Assembly: GCF_019636155.1 (NCBI RefSeq)
Contig: NZ_JAHBYB010000013.1
Coordinates: 1-58,116 of the forward strand
DNA: 58,116 bases
Direction: 5' to 3'
DNA from: Brevundimonas sp.
GTDB lineage: Bacteria > Pseudomonadota > Alphaproteobacteria > Caulobacterales > Caulobacteraceae
Below, in pieces: positions 15,723 through 23,655 of the stretch. A program made the position numbers and the translations under genes. The number at the start of each line of letters is the position of its first letter. The first letter of the stretch is position 1. The notes under the pieces were generated by a model, which was not told the DNA's origin, made no database searches, and was given only the letters and a program-made list of their open reading frames with translations.

Positions 15723-16238
15723 TTAAGCGGCGTCTTTCGTGGCGTAGGCGTTGAACACCCGCGCCAGTTGACCCGCAGGCGCCTGGACCACGCCGGCGAT
15801 CTTGGTCGCAGGCGCGTTGAGCAGACCCAGCAGCGAGGCGCGGATCTGGTCCAGCGACGGCAGTTTGGACAGGGTTTCGACACCCTTGGCGTCCAGCACC
15901 TTGTCGCCCATGAAGCCGCCCTGGACGACGAACTTGTCGTTGCCCTTGGCGAATTCGGCGGTGACCTTGGCGGCCGTCACCGGATCGGGGGCGTAGGCGA
16001 TGCCCACCGGACCCTTGAACAGGGGGTGGTAGTCGCTGCCCTCTTCGGCTTCGAGCGCCTTCAGAGCCAGGCGGTTCTTGATCACCTTGAACGCGGCGCC
16101 TTCCTTGCGGAGGCGGCCACGCAGGTCTTCCATTTCCGCAACGGTCAGACCCAGGTTGTGGGTCACGACCACGGCGCCGGCGTCAGCGAAGACGCCCTTC
16201 AGCGTCTCGATCGACTCGGCCTTTTGTGCGCGGTCCAT
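15723..16238 (-). CDS. rplJ: 50S ribosomal protein L10
   Basis: This encodes L10 of 171 residues (MDRAQKAESIETLKGVFADA), including the RNA-binding part (VIKNRLALKALEAEEGSDYH, GPVGIAYAPDP) and the C-terminal helix that carries L7/L12 dimers. It is the first gene of the rplJL unit and in most bacteria represses its own mRNA through a leader structure; a 300-nt leader is present here. Separation from rplA by about 3 kb of other genes differs from E. coli. Confidence 0.97.
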   Translation of the reverse strand: MDRAQKAESIETLKGVFADAGAVVVTHNLGLTVAEMEDLRGRLRKEGAAFKVIKNRLALKALEAEEGSDYHPLFKGPVGIAYAPDPVTAAKVTAEFAKGNDKFVVQGGFMGDKVLDAKGVETLSKLPSLDQIRASLLGLLNAPATKIAGVVQAPAGQLARVFNAYATKDAA

Positions 16239-16536
16239 TGCGGTCTCCAGTCTTGGTATTCGCCGCCGGGGTCATTCCCGACGACGGATTGGCATGGCGC
16301 GCCGCATCGCTGCGAAACGTCCTGCCGGTCGTATTGTCCGAAGGAAGCGCGAACCCGATCCGTCCCGGTTGCGAGACTGACCAGCGTCCGTTGCGTCCCC
16401 ATCTCCCCACGGCGTCAGACGGCTGTCTGACCGTTACGGCGCGGGCGGCCCCCGCACCCCGAAGTTCTCGGACAGGACCGTCACGACGCGAGGTCATGAC
16501 GGGAAGCGGCGCTCATACAGGCGCGCGCCGGGAAAA
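16239..16536 (-). promoter_or_regulatory. rplJL leader (probable L10 autoregulatory region)
   Basis: This roughly 300-bp gap lies upstream of rplJ with no convincing gene. On the minus strand it contains a perfect hairpin GTCAGAC-AGCC-GTCTGAC (16414-16431) and further pairing-rich sequence near CGCAACCGGGACGG. In many bacteria this position carries the L10 leader bound by L10(L12)4. I could not fold it reliably enough to confirm that family. Confidence 0.4.
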
Positions 16537-17043
16537 TCAACGCCTGGCGGGCTTGGCGCTGTCGATACCGGCCGCGCAGTCGAAATCGGCGCAGAATTTG
16601 GTGATCATCTCCTGCAGGTAGCGCACCTGCGCCTCCTGCATCAGTTGCGCCTGAGCGATGCCCAGCCGCATGCCCTTGTTGGCGATAGACCGCCCCAGCG
16701 GCCCCTCATAGAGCGCCAGCTGGGCCTCCAGCTCCTCTTCGGTGAAGGTCTCGGCGTAAAGGGTCGCGATGCGCGGCAGCATGTCCTGGACCATCCGCAC
16801 CGCCATGTCCGGCACATTGCGACGCAGCCAGGCGGCCTGATCTGCGGGCAAGGTCTCCATCCCGCCCATGGCCGAGGTGACCTCCTGCTCCATCAGCTTG
16901 CTGAGGTTGTTCAGATAGTCGCCCTGGGACGCCTCCATCAGCCGCTCGGCCAGTTCGACCCGGCGCGCGTCCGGCTCCTGGGCCAGGACGGGGCTGGCGA
17001 ACGCCAGGCACAGGGCGGCCACCAGGCCGAGGATGCGGGACAT
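16537..17043 (-). CDS. DUF2059 domain-containing exported protein
   Basis: The product has 168 residues from the ATG at 17043 (MSRILGLVAALCLAFASPVLA), chosen over the in-frame GTG at 17055 because that GTG is itself part of the GGTGGAG ribosome site. A Sec signal peptide ends at about residue 21. The rest is helical and matches the DUF2059 pattern: RRVELAERLMEASQGDYLN, ATLYAETFTEEELEAQLALY and ALYEGPLGRSIANKG. The domain is common in periplasmic proteobacterial proteins of unknown function. It is transcribed in the same direction as, and 42 bp after, the NUDIX gene. Confidence 0.85.
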   Translation of the reverse strand: MSRILGLVAALCLAFASPVLAQEPDARRVELAERLMEASQGDYLNNLSKLMEQEVTSAMGGMETLPADQAAWLRRNVPDMAVRMVQDMLPRIATLYAETFTEEELEAQLALYEGPLGRSIANKGMRLGIAQAQLMQEAQVRYLQEMITKFCADFDCAAGIDSAKPARR

Positions 17044-17085
17044 GACAGGCTCCACCCGGACGCGAACGATCTTTCGCGGATACCG

Positions 17086-17559
17086 CTAGCCGTGATCGTC
17101 CGCCGCGCCAAGCCGCGTCTCATCCGAAGCGAAGGCCCGGATCAGGGCGCCCAGGTCCGTTTCATCGACCATGACGCTGGCCCGGTCGGCGCGGAACCAG
17201 CGGCGGGTGCGCTGGGCCGCCTCCTTCCAGCCCGGGTGCTGGCGCTGCACCTGAAGGGCGAAGACCGTCACCCGGGTCGGGCGCGGGCCGCGGCGTTTCA
17301 GCCGCTTCAGATAGCGGAACTCGCCCAGGGGGCTTTCGCCGACCTCGCCCTCGACCCCCGCCTCCTCCAGCGCCTCCTGGGCGGCGGCCTGGGCGTCGCT
17401 GAGGCCCGGCATCCGGCCGCCCTTGGGCGTGACCCAGCGGCCCGTGTCGCGCGAGGTGATCAGCAGGATTTCCAGCACCCCGCCCTGCCCCCGGCGCCAG
17501 CACAGGGCCGCGACCTGACGCCGCTCGGCCGGACGCGATGGGGCGATGACGTCCGTCAC
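17086..17559 (-). CDS. NUDIX hydrolase
   Basis: This 157-residue protein carries a Nudix-type segment: VTPKGGRMPGLSDAQAAAQE followed by ALEEAGVEGEVG. The EExG metal-binding end of the box is intact, but the usual Arg of the REUXEE core is Gln (AAQEALEE) and the GX5E glutamate is not at its normal position. This variant is frequent in alphaproteobacterial relatives of diphosphoinositol-phosphate hydrolases, so the substrate cannot be given. Its start overlaps the end of the PiT gene by 4 bp (ATGA), indicating coupling to phosphate transport and possibly phosphorylated ligands. Confidence 0.82.
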   Translation of the reverse strand: MTDVIAPSRPAERRQVAALCWRRGQGGVLEILLITSRDTGRWVTPKGGRMPGLSDAQAAAQEALEEAGVEGEVGESPLGEFRYLKRLKRRGPRPTRVTVFALQVQRQHPGWKEAAQRTRRWFRADRASVMVDETDLGALIRAFASDETRLGAADDHG

Positions 17560-18557
17560 GTCAGGAACATCCCGCCCAGCCAGAAGAAGACCGCCGCGAT
17601 GGCCGCCGCCGCCGGCATGGTCACGAACCAGGCCGTCACGATCCGCCGCGCCACCCCCCAGCGCACGGCCGAGGCCCGCCGCGCGGCCCCGACTCCGACG
17701 ATGGCCCCGGTGATGGTGTGGGTGGTCGAGACCGGAATGCCCAGGCCGGTGGCCAGGAACAGGGTGATGGCCCCGCCCGTCTCGGCGCAGAACCCCTGCT
17801 GCGGGCTGAGACGGGTAATGCGCGACCCCATGGTGTGCACGATGCGCCAGCCCCCGAACAGGGTCCCCAGGGCGATGGCCGCCTGACAGGTGATCACGAC
17901 CCAGAAGGGCACGTGGAACTCGGTCCCCGCCGGGGCGCGGGACATCAGCAGCACGGCGATGATGCCCATGGTCTTCTGCGCGTCATTGCCGCCATGGCCC
18001 AGGGAATAGGCCGAGGCCGACAGGAATTGCAGCCGCCGGAAAACCTTGTCCGCGAAGGCGGGGTTGGCCCTGACGAACAGCCAGGAGATGATCAGCACCA
18101 GCAGCAGGGCCAGGGCGAACCCCACCGCCGGCGACAGGAAGATGGCCGCGACCGTCTTGCTCACCCCCGCGACCACCACCGCGCCCGTTCCCGCCTTGGC
18201 GATCCCGGCGCCCAGCAGGCCGCCGACCAGGGCGTGCGAACTGGACGAGGGTATGCCCCACAGCCAGGTGATGACGTTCCAGCTGATGGCCCCCATCAGG
18301 GCGCCGAAGATGACCTGGTCCGAGATGATCGCCGGATCGATGATGCCCCGGCCGATGGTGTCGGCCACGTGCAGGCCGAAGAACAGGAAGGCGATGAAGT
18401 TGAAGAAGGCCGCCCAGCCGACCGCATAGAAGGGCGGCAACACCCGGGTGGCGACGATGGTGGCGATCGAATTGGCCGCGTCGTGCAGGCCGTTCAAGAA
18501 GTCGAACAGCAGGGCGACGCCGATCAGGAACCAGAGGATCAGCAGGGCGTGGTCCAT
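17556..18557 (-). CDS. pit: PiT family inorganic phosphate transporter
   Basis: This encodes 333 residues with about ten hydrophobic helices. PiT/PHO4 signatures are present: FLNGLHDAANSIATIVATRV near the N-terminus and SLGHGGNDAQKTMGI in the middle, plus GIPVSTTHTITGAIVGVGAA near the C-terminus. PiT proteins carry metal-phosphate by proton symport across the inner membrane. It lies 9 bp after the DUF47 partner gene, the classic pair for this transporter type, and overlaps the NUDIX gene downstream. Confidence 0.95.
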   Translation of the reverse strand: MDHALLILWFLIGVALLFDFLNGLHDAANSIATIVATRVLPPFYAVGWAAFFNFIAFLFFGLHVADTIGRGIIDPAIISDQVIFGALMGAISWNVITWLWGIPSSSSHALVGGLLGAGIAKAGTGAVVVAGVSKTVAAIFLSPAVGFALALLLVLIISWLFVRANPAFADKVFRRLQFLSASAYSLGHGGNDAQKTMGIIAVLLMSRAPAGTEFHVPFWVVITCQAAIALGTLFGGWRIVHTMGSRITRLSPQQGFCAETGGAITLFLATGLGIPVSTTHTITGAIVGVGAARRASAVRWGVARRIVTAWFVTMPAAAAIAAVFFWLGGMFLT

Positions 18558-18566
18558 GGGGCGCCC

Positions 18567-19211
18567 TTACAGATGCTCGACCAGGACGCCGTTGATGCGG
18601 TTGGCCACGTCCTCGAACCGGTCGATCACCTTTTCCAGGTGATCGTAGATCTCGGCGCCGATGATGAAATCCAGCGCCTGGCCGCCGCGATGGGCCAGGA
18701 ACAGGGCCTTCATCCCCTCGTCGTAGAGCGTATCGCTGTCGCTTTCGAGGCCGGCGACCTGTTCGGTCAGGGTGTTCAGCCGGTCGTGATGGCGCCGCAT
18801 GGCCGGCAGCAGGGACACCGCCTCGGCCGTCAGGGCCGCGCACCGCACCGCGACGTCGCCCAGGGCCTGCATCTTGGGCGGAAAGGCGGTCTGTTCGTAG
18901 AGGGCCACGACCTTGGCGGTCTTCTGCATCTGGTCGATGGCGTCGTCCAGGGAGTTGGTCAGGCCGCGGATGTCCGACCGGTCGAACGGGGTGATGAAGC
19001 TGCGGCGAACGGCGTGCAGCACCTCGCGGGCGATGTCGTCGGCCTCGTGCTCGTGATCCACGATGGCCTGGCGCCAGCGATCAGTCTCGGGCCCGCCGTC
19101 CAGCATCCGCCGCAGGGCGTCGGCCCCCTTCACCAGGGTGGCGGCGTGGGCGTCGAACAGGCGGAAGAAATTGTCCTCGCGCGGCAGCAGGGCCTGGAAC
19201 CAGCTGAGCAT
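18567..19211 (-). CDS. DUF47 family (PhoU-like) Pit accessory protein
   Basis: The product has 214 residues from the ATG at 19211, which has a strong AGGAGG ribosome site; an in-frame extension to 19250 lacks one. The protein is all helical, with PhoU-like metal-cluster motifs such as HEHEADDIAREVLHAV and SLDDAIDQMQKTAKVV, and ends DRFEDVANRINGVLVEHL. DUF47 proteins are cytoplasmic partners that tune PiT phosphate transporters. It is the first gene of a four-gene unit (DUF47, pit, NUDIX, DUF2059) inserted between rplKA and rplJL. Confidence 0.9.
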   Translation of the reverse strand: MLSWFQALLPREDNFFRLFDAHAATLVKGADALRRMLDGGPETDRWRQAIVDHEHEADDIAREVLHAVRRSFITPFDRSDIRGLTNSLDDAIDQMQKTAKVVALYEQTAFPPKMQALGDVAVRCAALTAEAVSLLPAMRRHHDRLNTLTEQVAGLESDSDTLYDEGMKALFLAHRGGQALDFIIGAEIYDHLEKVIDRFEDVANRINGVLVEHL

Positions 19212-19301
19212 GGGCGCCTCCTGAAGCCGTCCGCACCGGACGCGACGCACGCCTATAACGAGTCCGGCGCGCCGTCAGCCCTCTCACGATCTTCAAGCAC
19301 G

Positions 19302-19332
19302 AAAAAGGGCGGCGATCCGAAGACCGCCGCCC
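19302..19332 (-). terminator. rplKA terminator
   Basis: On the minus strand GGGCGGCGGTC-TTCG-GATCGCCGCCC, closed by a UUCG-type loop, is followed by TTTTT. The one G.U pair fits only the minus strand. It lies about 155 bp after the rplA stop, beyond the REP pair. Confidence 0.85.
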
Positions 19333-19341
19333 CATTCTTTT

Positions 19342-19431
19342 TTGCCCTAACGCTCGACGCGCGGCGTCTCGCTGCTTAAGGGCGGTCTTATTGCCCTAAC
19401 GCTCGCGACGCGGTCGCTCGCTGCTTGAGGG
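19342..19431. repeat. Pair of REP-like palindromic units downstream of rplA
   Basis: Two units (19342-19383, 19391-19431) start TTGCCCTAACGCTCG and end GCTGCTTGAGGG or close variants. They are related to the pair at 11996-12084, in reverse orientation. They lie between the rplA stop and its terminator. Confidence 0.75.
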
Positions 19432-19485
19432 TGTCAGGCCGCGTCGGGTCGGAGGTCCCGAAGGGCCGACGACCGCGGCCCAGCA

Positions 19486-20175
19486 TCAGGCTTCCAGGGA
19501 AGCCGGGTCGATCTTGAAGCCCGGGCCCATCGTCGAAGACAGGCTGATGCGCTTCACATAGGTGCCCTTGGCGCCCGACGGCTTGGCCTTCACCAGGGCG
19601 TCGACATAGGCCTTGACGTTGGCTTCCAGGGCTTCCTGGGTGAAGGAGGCCTTGCCGATGCCGCCGTGGGCGATGCCGGCCTTCTCGACGCGAAACTCGA
19701 CCGCGCCGCCCTTGGCGTCCTTGACGGCCTGGGCGACGTTGGGGGTCACGGTGCCGACCTTGGGGTTCGGCATCAGGCCGCGCGGGCCCAGCACCTTACC
19801 CAGGCGGCCGACCAGGGCCATCATGTCGGGGCTGGCGATGACGCGGTCGAAGTCCATCAGGCCGCCGTTGATCTGTTCGTACAGATCCTCGGCGCCGACG
19901 TATTCGGCGCCGGCCGCCTTGGCTTCCTCGGCCTTGGCGTCCTTGGCGAAGACGGCGACGCGGACGTCGCGGCCCGTGCCCGACGGCAGGCTGACCACGC
20001 CGCGGACCTGCTGGTCAGCGTGACGCGGGTCGACGCCCAGGTTGACGGCGATCTCGATCGACTCGTCGAACTTGGCCTTGGCGTTGTCCTTGACGGCCTT
20101 GATGGCGTCGGCGAACGGCATCAGGGCTTCACGATCACCCGTCCAGGCCTGGATGCGCTTGGCTTGCTTGGCCAT
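19486..20175 (-). CDS. rplA: 50S ribosomal protein L1
   Basis: This encodes L1 of 229 residues ([20 protein letters not shown]). Typical motifs include [35 protein letters not shown] and the C-terminal [19 protein letters not shown]1 binds 23S rRNA at the mobile L1 stalk and can repress its own operon. It starts 4 bp after the rplK stop, so the two are translationally close. A pair of palindromic repeats and a terminator follow. Confidence 0.98.
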   Translation of the reverse strand: MAKQAKRIQAWTGDREALMPFADAIKAVKDNAKAKFDESIEIAVNLGVDPRHADQQVRGVVSLPSGTGRDVRVAVFAKDAKAEEAKAAGAEYVGAEDLYEQINGGLMDFDRVIASPDMMALVGRLGKVLGPRGLMPNPKVGTVTPNVAQAVKDAKGGAVEFRVEKAGIAHGGIGKASFTQEALEANVKAYVDALVKAKPSGAKGTYVKRISLSSTMGPGFKIDPASLEA

Positions 20176-20179
20176 GATC

Positions 20180-20611
20180 TTAGCCCTCCACCACGTTCAG
20201 GCCCATCGCGCGGGCCGAGCCTTCGATGATCTTCGCGGCGGCGTCGATGTCGTTGGCGTTGAGATCCTTCATCTTCTTCTCGGCGATCTCCTGCAGTTGC
20301 TTGCGGGTGATCTTGCCGACCGTCTCGCGGCCGGTCAGCTTGGCGCCCGATTTCAGGCCGGCGGCCTGCTTCAGGTACCAGGTCGCCGGGGGCGTCTTGG
20401 TGATGAAGGTGAACGACTTGTCCTGATAGACGGTGATCACGGTCGGCAGGGGCGTGCCCTTGCCTTCCTTCTCGGTCCGGGCGTTGAACTCCTTGCAGAA
20501 GCCCATGATGTTGACGCCGCGCTGACCCAGGGCCGGGCCGATCGGCGGCGACGGGGTCGCGGAGCCGGCGGGCACCTGCAGCTTGATGTAGCCGAGAATC
20601 TTCTTGGCCAT
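20180..20611 (-). CDS. rplK: 50S ribosomal protein L11
   Basis: This 143-residue L11 ([20 protein letters not shown]) has the N-terminal [21 protein letters not shown] motif region and the RNA-binding C-terminal domain ([33 protein letters not shown]). It forms the GTPase-associated centre and is needed for the stringent response. In most relatives secE and nusG precede rplK; here the upstream neighbours are small orphan frames instead. Confidence 0.98.
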   Translation of the reverse strand: MAKKILGYIKLQVPAGSATPSPPIGPALGQRGVNIMGFCKEFNARTEKEGKGTPLPTVITVYQDKSFTFITKTPPATWYLKQAAGLKSGAKLTGRETVGKITRKQLQEIAEKKMKDLNANDIDAAAKIIEGSARAMGLNVVEG

Positions 20612-20851
20612 TGGTCTCTCCTATGTAGCGGGGAAACTAATCCCCACGGATGAGCCGTGGTGCGGCATGGCGGCCTCCCACGGATTTCCCGCAGCGTCCG
20701 GCAAGCCGGGCGAAGCGAAGGCGCGCCTGTATCAGAGCGGCCCGGCGAACGCAAACGCAGAAGGGTTTTGGTGGTGACGTAGGAGTTTTCGGGATGTTGA
20801 TAAGGCGCTGAGTGGCCTTCAGCGGTTGGGCGTAACCAAGGAGTGCGCCCC
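20612..20851 (-). promoter_or_regulatory. rplKA leader and promoter region
   Basis: No gene is evident. On the minus strand a CCACGG-CTCAT-CCGTGG hairpin (20644-20660) lies about 35 nt before the rplK start. A weak promoter-like TTGCGT, 17-bp spacer, TACAGG lies further upstream near 20720-20750. Neither is strong enough for a firm call. Confidence 0.35.
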
Positions 20852-21040
20852 GTGCATGTTCATCACCATTATATCCACTTCCAGCGTGGCCGTCAGTTTT
20901 TCGGTGTTCGGAAATTGACGATTGAGAACCAGGTTCGTTTCGCGGGCTATTTGAATGGCATCGAATGCGGTCACTGGCCGACCAAGGAGGCGGCGGTGCA
21001 AGCTTTGCTGCGCCGCGCGGCGCAGAGGACGCTTCAGTAG
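20852..21040 (+). CDS. Small hypothetical protein
   Basis: This possible 62-residue gene starts at the GTG at 20852, with AAGGAG 8-11 nt upstream. The sequence VHVHHHYIHFQRGRQFFGV is followed by FAGYLNGIECGHWPTKEAAV and a basic C-terminus. It is His/Arg-rich and I recognise no family. A minus-strand frame over the same bases (20819-21001) is an alternative; the plus frame is preferred only for its ribosome site and the coherent tail, so confidence is low. Confidence 0.35.
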   Translation: MHVHHHYIHFQRGRQFFGVRKLTIENQVRFAGYLNGIECGHWPTKEAAVQALLRRAAQRTLQ

Positions 21041-21096
21041 ATCGAGACTGTGATATGCTCCTTGATCATGGTTCCGCCCTTTCAGATCAATCCATC

Positions 21097-21300
21097 ATGA
21101 CCGGCCCGTCGCACAACGACGAAGAGGCTGGGCCGGAGGACATCGTTCGCGCCATTCGGGAGATTGTCGGAGAGGATGATCGCCTACTTACGCACGAGGA
21201 GGTTCGCGAATTGGAAATGCTACGGTCGCGCCTCAAGCGCCCGTCGAGAACGTCACTGCGTGAATTGGGGCGCAGCCTTGCCAAACCTGAAAAACCGTAA
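21097..21300 (+). CDS. Small acidic hypothetical protein
   Basis: The product has 67 residues from the ATG at 21097 (MTGPSHNDEEAGPEDIVRAI). It is charged and probably helical throughout (REIVGEDDRLLTHEEVRELE, then MLRSRLKRPSRTSLRELGRS), with no signal peptide or membrane segment. The acidic N-terminus and basic C-terminus might suggest a small binding protein, but no family is recognised. In-frame starts at 21055 and 20965 would add residues of poor quality. Confidence 0.45.
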   Translation: MTGPSHNDEEAGPEDIVRAIREIVGEDDRLLTHEEVRELEMLRSRLKRPSRTSLRELGRSLAKPEKP

Positions 21301-21420
21301 TGGAAGGACCAAGGCCAGCCCCTCACGGCTGCTCCCGCAGGCGCAGCATAGTGACGGGGGACGGGAGGGGGGCACGTCAGGATGTATCCTGGATTGTCAG
21401 TAAGGTGTCTGGAGAAGGTC

Positions 21421-21888
21421 ATGCCGCGCAATCTATTCGTCGTTGGAACGATGTTGCTATTGGCCGCGCTGCCGGTCAGCGCTCTGGCACAGGATCCGGT
21501 CGGCGTGGTCCGGCGCGCCGAAAACGTCATCGCGCTTATGTACCGCCCGGACCAGCCGTCGGCGGGGTTCGATCTTTTCTTGTATCCGCGTCCGGCGCCC
21601 GGCGGCGAGATTGGCCGTCATTATCGCATCGGGGTCATGGTCACTTGCGAAGACGGCACGGTTCGCCCCGACGGGACCAACAGTCTGATCTCCGCCAGCG
21701 GCTCTTACATCCGGCAGTATGACGCGCCTTTCGGCGAGGCTCTGTCGGGCATGAGCTGGGACACCCTGCGAAGCGACATCCGGGGCTATATCTGTGACGG
21801 GCGCGCCTTGCCCGTGTATCGACCCAATGGCGAGGACGACCTGATGGACGCCATTGGAACGGCGTTCCAGCGCGGCGGGCTCCGGTGA
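21421..21888 (+). CDS. Exported hypothetical protein
   Basis: The product has 155 residues from the ATG at 21421, which follows GGAGAAGGTC. Residues 1-23 (MPRNLFVVGTMLLLAALPVS ALA) form a Sec signal peptide. The mature part contains ENVIALMYRPDQPSAGFDLF, YRIGVMVTCEDGTVRPD and SDIRGYICDGRALPVYRP. Two cysteines could form one disulphide. No family is recognised. It is the first of a run of exported orphans between rplK and the phasin gene. Confidence 0.65.
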   Translation: MPRNLFVVGTMLLLAALPVSALAQDPVGVVRRAENVIALMYRPDQPSAGFDLFLYPRPAPGGEIGRHYRIGVMVTCEDGTVRPDGTNSLISASGSYIRQYDAPFGEALSGMSWDTLRSDIRGYICDGRALPVYRPNGEDDLMDAIGTAFQRGGLR

Positions 21889-22034
21889 AGATCGTCATGA
21901 GCATGGCCTGAAATCCCGACTCGTCGTCGAACACGGCGGCGCGACGGGTCGGTCCTCGATCTTGGAGCAGGCGCGCCAGTTGGCATGGGGGCGCGTTCTG
22001 TGGCAGTGGTTGCCCACAGATGGCCGTCACGATA

Positions 22035-22982
22035 TCAGAGTCCGACCCTGCTCCGAAGGACGCGCAATAAGTCGTCCAATTCAAAGGTCTCTGTCGTCGC
22101 AGGAACGAGGTTGCAGGCGACGATAAACGCCTCCATCCCGGCCGAGCCGGGCTCCGCCGGCGCCAGTCGCGGACCGATAGTCCGACGAGGATTGTCGGCG
22201 GGCGAGCCGAAATGATGTAGATTGGTGTAGGCCACGGCTGTTGCTCCGGCCCGGCAGCGGATCAGGTGGGTTTGGGTGACATAGTCGTATCTGACGCCGT
22301 CGCGCATCGTGCCGCCACGGCTGAGAGTGACTGTCCTCGCCTGCAACAGGTCGTTGCCCGCATACTGACCTGCCGCCGGTTGGATCGACCCTAAATCCAG
22401 GGCCATGGCCTGCTGGCTGTTTGTCTGGACGACCATCCAGCCCGTTCCGGCCGGCGGGGAAATCGACGCCATCAGACCGGCCTTGGCCTGGATCGCGAGT
22501 TGGTCGGCCGATGGAACGGGCGTACCTGTCATCGCATTCTCGGTACAGGCGCCGTAGCCCGCCAGATAATCGACAGTGTCCGGCACGATTGTCTTGCGCT
22601 CGGCGGCAGGCGGGTAGAGCACCGCCTGGACCGTGGCTTGGCCGAAATGGAAATACGCCTCACTTACCCAAGTGATCTCGTTCCGATCACAGGCCACGAC
22701 CGCGTGGGCCACGACATAGCCATACTGCGCGCCGTCGAAAATGGCTCCTGCCTTGGGCACAAACAGGACATCGATACCCCGAACGTCGGCGTCGGTCGGA
22801 AAGGCGTGGGATTCCTCTTTGCCAACGGAGCTTCGATCCAGAGCGCCGAACATCGCGTCTGTTTCGAAAGCGGGGAACCACTCCCCCGGCCTGCTCTGGG
22901 CGCCCGCCGGTGGTGGCGCCACGAGAAAGAGCGAGGCGAACGCCAAGCTCACGGCTCCGGCGACGAGAGGGCGGTCTGACAT
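22035..22982 (-). CDS. Exported hypothetical protein with two internal repeats (surface-adhesin E-like?)
   Basis: This encodes 315 residues with a clear signal peptide (MSDRPLVAGAVSLAFASLFL ... GAQ). Two halves look related: YGYVVAHAVVACDRNEITWV with SEAYFHFG in the first, and YDYVTQTHLIRCRAGATAVA with YTNLHHFG in the second. This spacing resembles the small surface-adhesin protein E type domain, in which a VxxxxxxxC strand follows a substrate-facing strand, but I am not sure of the family. The C-terminal ETFELDDLLRVLRSRVG is a separate helix. It is convergent with the gene ending at 21888. Confidence 0.6.
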   Translation of the reverse strand: MSDRPLVAGAVSLAFASLFLVAPPPAGAQSRPGEWFPAFETDAMFGALDRSSVGKEESHAFPTDADVRGIDVLFVPKAGAIFDGAQYGYVVAHAVVACDRNEITWVSEAYFHFGQATVQAVLYPPAAERKTIVPDTVDYLAGYGACTENAMTGTPVPSADQLAIQAKAGLMASISPPAGTGWMVVQTNSQQAMALDLGSIQPAAGQYAGNDLLQARTVTLSRGGTMRDGVRYDYVTQTHLIRCRAGATAVAYTNLHHFGSPADNPRRTIGPRLAPAEPGSAGMEAFIVACNLVPATTETFELDDLLRVLRSRVGL

Positions 22983-23132
22983 GGGCGCTCCCAGACTATA
23001 TTTTCCGAAGTCTTCCCGAGAAGACAGGATACGGCAAGGCTTTCAGTACAGACGGAGCGGTGCTGCGGTCAGAAGGGCCCATGAATCCGGCCGTGAACTG
23101 TTCGAAACCGGGGCGAACATCCAGGCGGCTGC

Positions 23133-23561
23133 CTAGGGAACCGGCGCCAGGAAAAGGGCGGCGCGGTAGTCGTTTTCGGGCCAGCGCGGAGCGTCGCACG
23201 AGCTGGTGTAGAGATATCCATCCCCGCCGATCCGCGCGACGACCAGCGCTTCCTGCCCGTCTTCGTACCAGATCGAACACTCCGGGCCTTCCCGACGAGA
23301 GGCATGCCGGACGGTGATCGTGTCTGGATGGCTCCAGCGCGGCAGCATTTTCAGCGGGGCCGTCACCTCGAAGGTCGTCACCGCGAAAGCTTCAGGATCA
23401 GCTGGATCGGGGATGCTCGTCAGCACCCGACCGCGAAAGACCGTGTCGGCCTGCCCGGCATGTTCCGCCGCATTGGCCAGGGGACGGCATGAACACGCAA
23501 GCGCGCCAGTATGAAATGCGGCTGCAATCAGAAGCGCGATGATTGGCACGATTCGGCGCAT
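23133..23561 (-). CDS. Exported protein with N-terminal CSC motif (TIMP/NTR-like)
   Basis: The product has 142 residues. The signal peptide (MRRIVPIIALLIAAAFHTGA LA) leaves a mature N-terminus CSCRPLANAAEHAGQADTVF, and FRGRVLTS and VTTFEVTAPLKMLPRW follow. A Cys-x-Cys at the mature end, a V-F-x-G-x-V strand and later paired cysteines (GPECSIWYEDGQ, SSCDAP) are typical of the netrin/TIMP-like OB fold. Bacterial members are mostly uncharacterised; protease inhibition is not implied. It lies in the accessory run beside the CRISPR-like array. Confidence 0.6.
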   Translation of the reverse strand: MRRIVPIIALLIAAAFHTGALACSCRPLANAAEHAGQADTVFRGRVLTSIPDPADPEAFAVTTFEVTAPLKMLPRWSHPDTITVRHASRREGPECSIWYEDGQEALVVARIGGDGYLYTSSCDAPRWPENDYRAALFLAPVP

Positions 23562-23655
23562 TGAGCGTCCTTTCTCAACGCCAAGCTTAAGTCCCTCTCG
23601 TCGATGGAGGAAGAGGACGGAAAAGCCTGCAGATGCTGATACCTAAACCCGGTCG

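Noticed and set aside
20819-21001. Minus-strand frame of 60 codons opposite the small gene at 20852
   Set aside because: No ribosome site, and the sequence looks like the antisense of a coding frame. Not firmly excluded.
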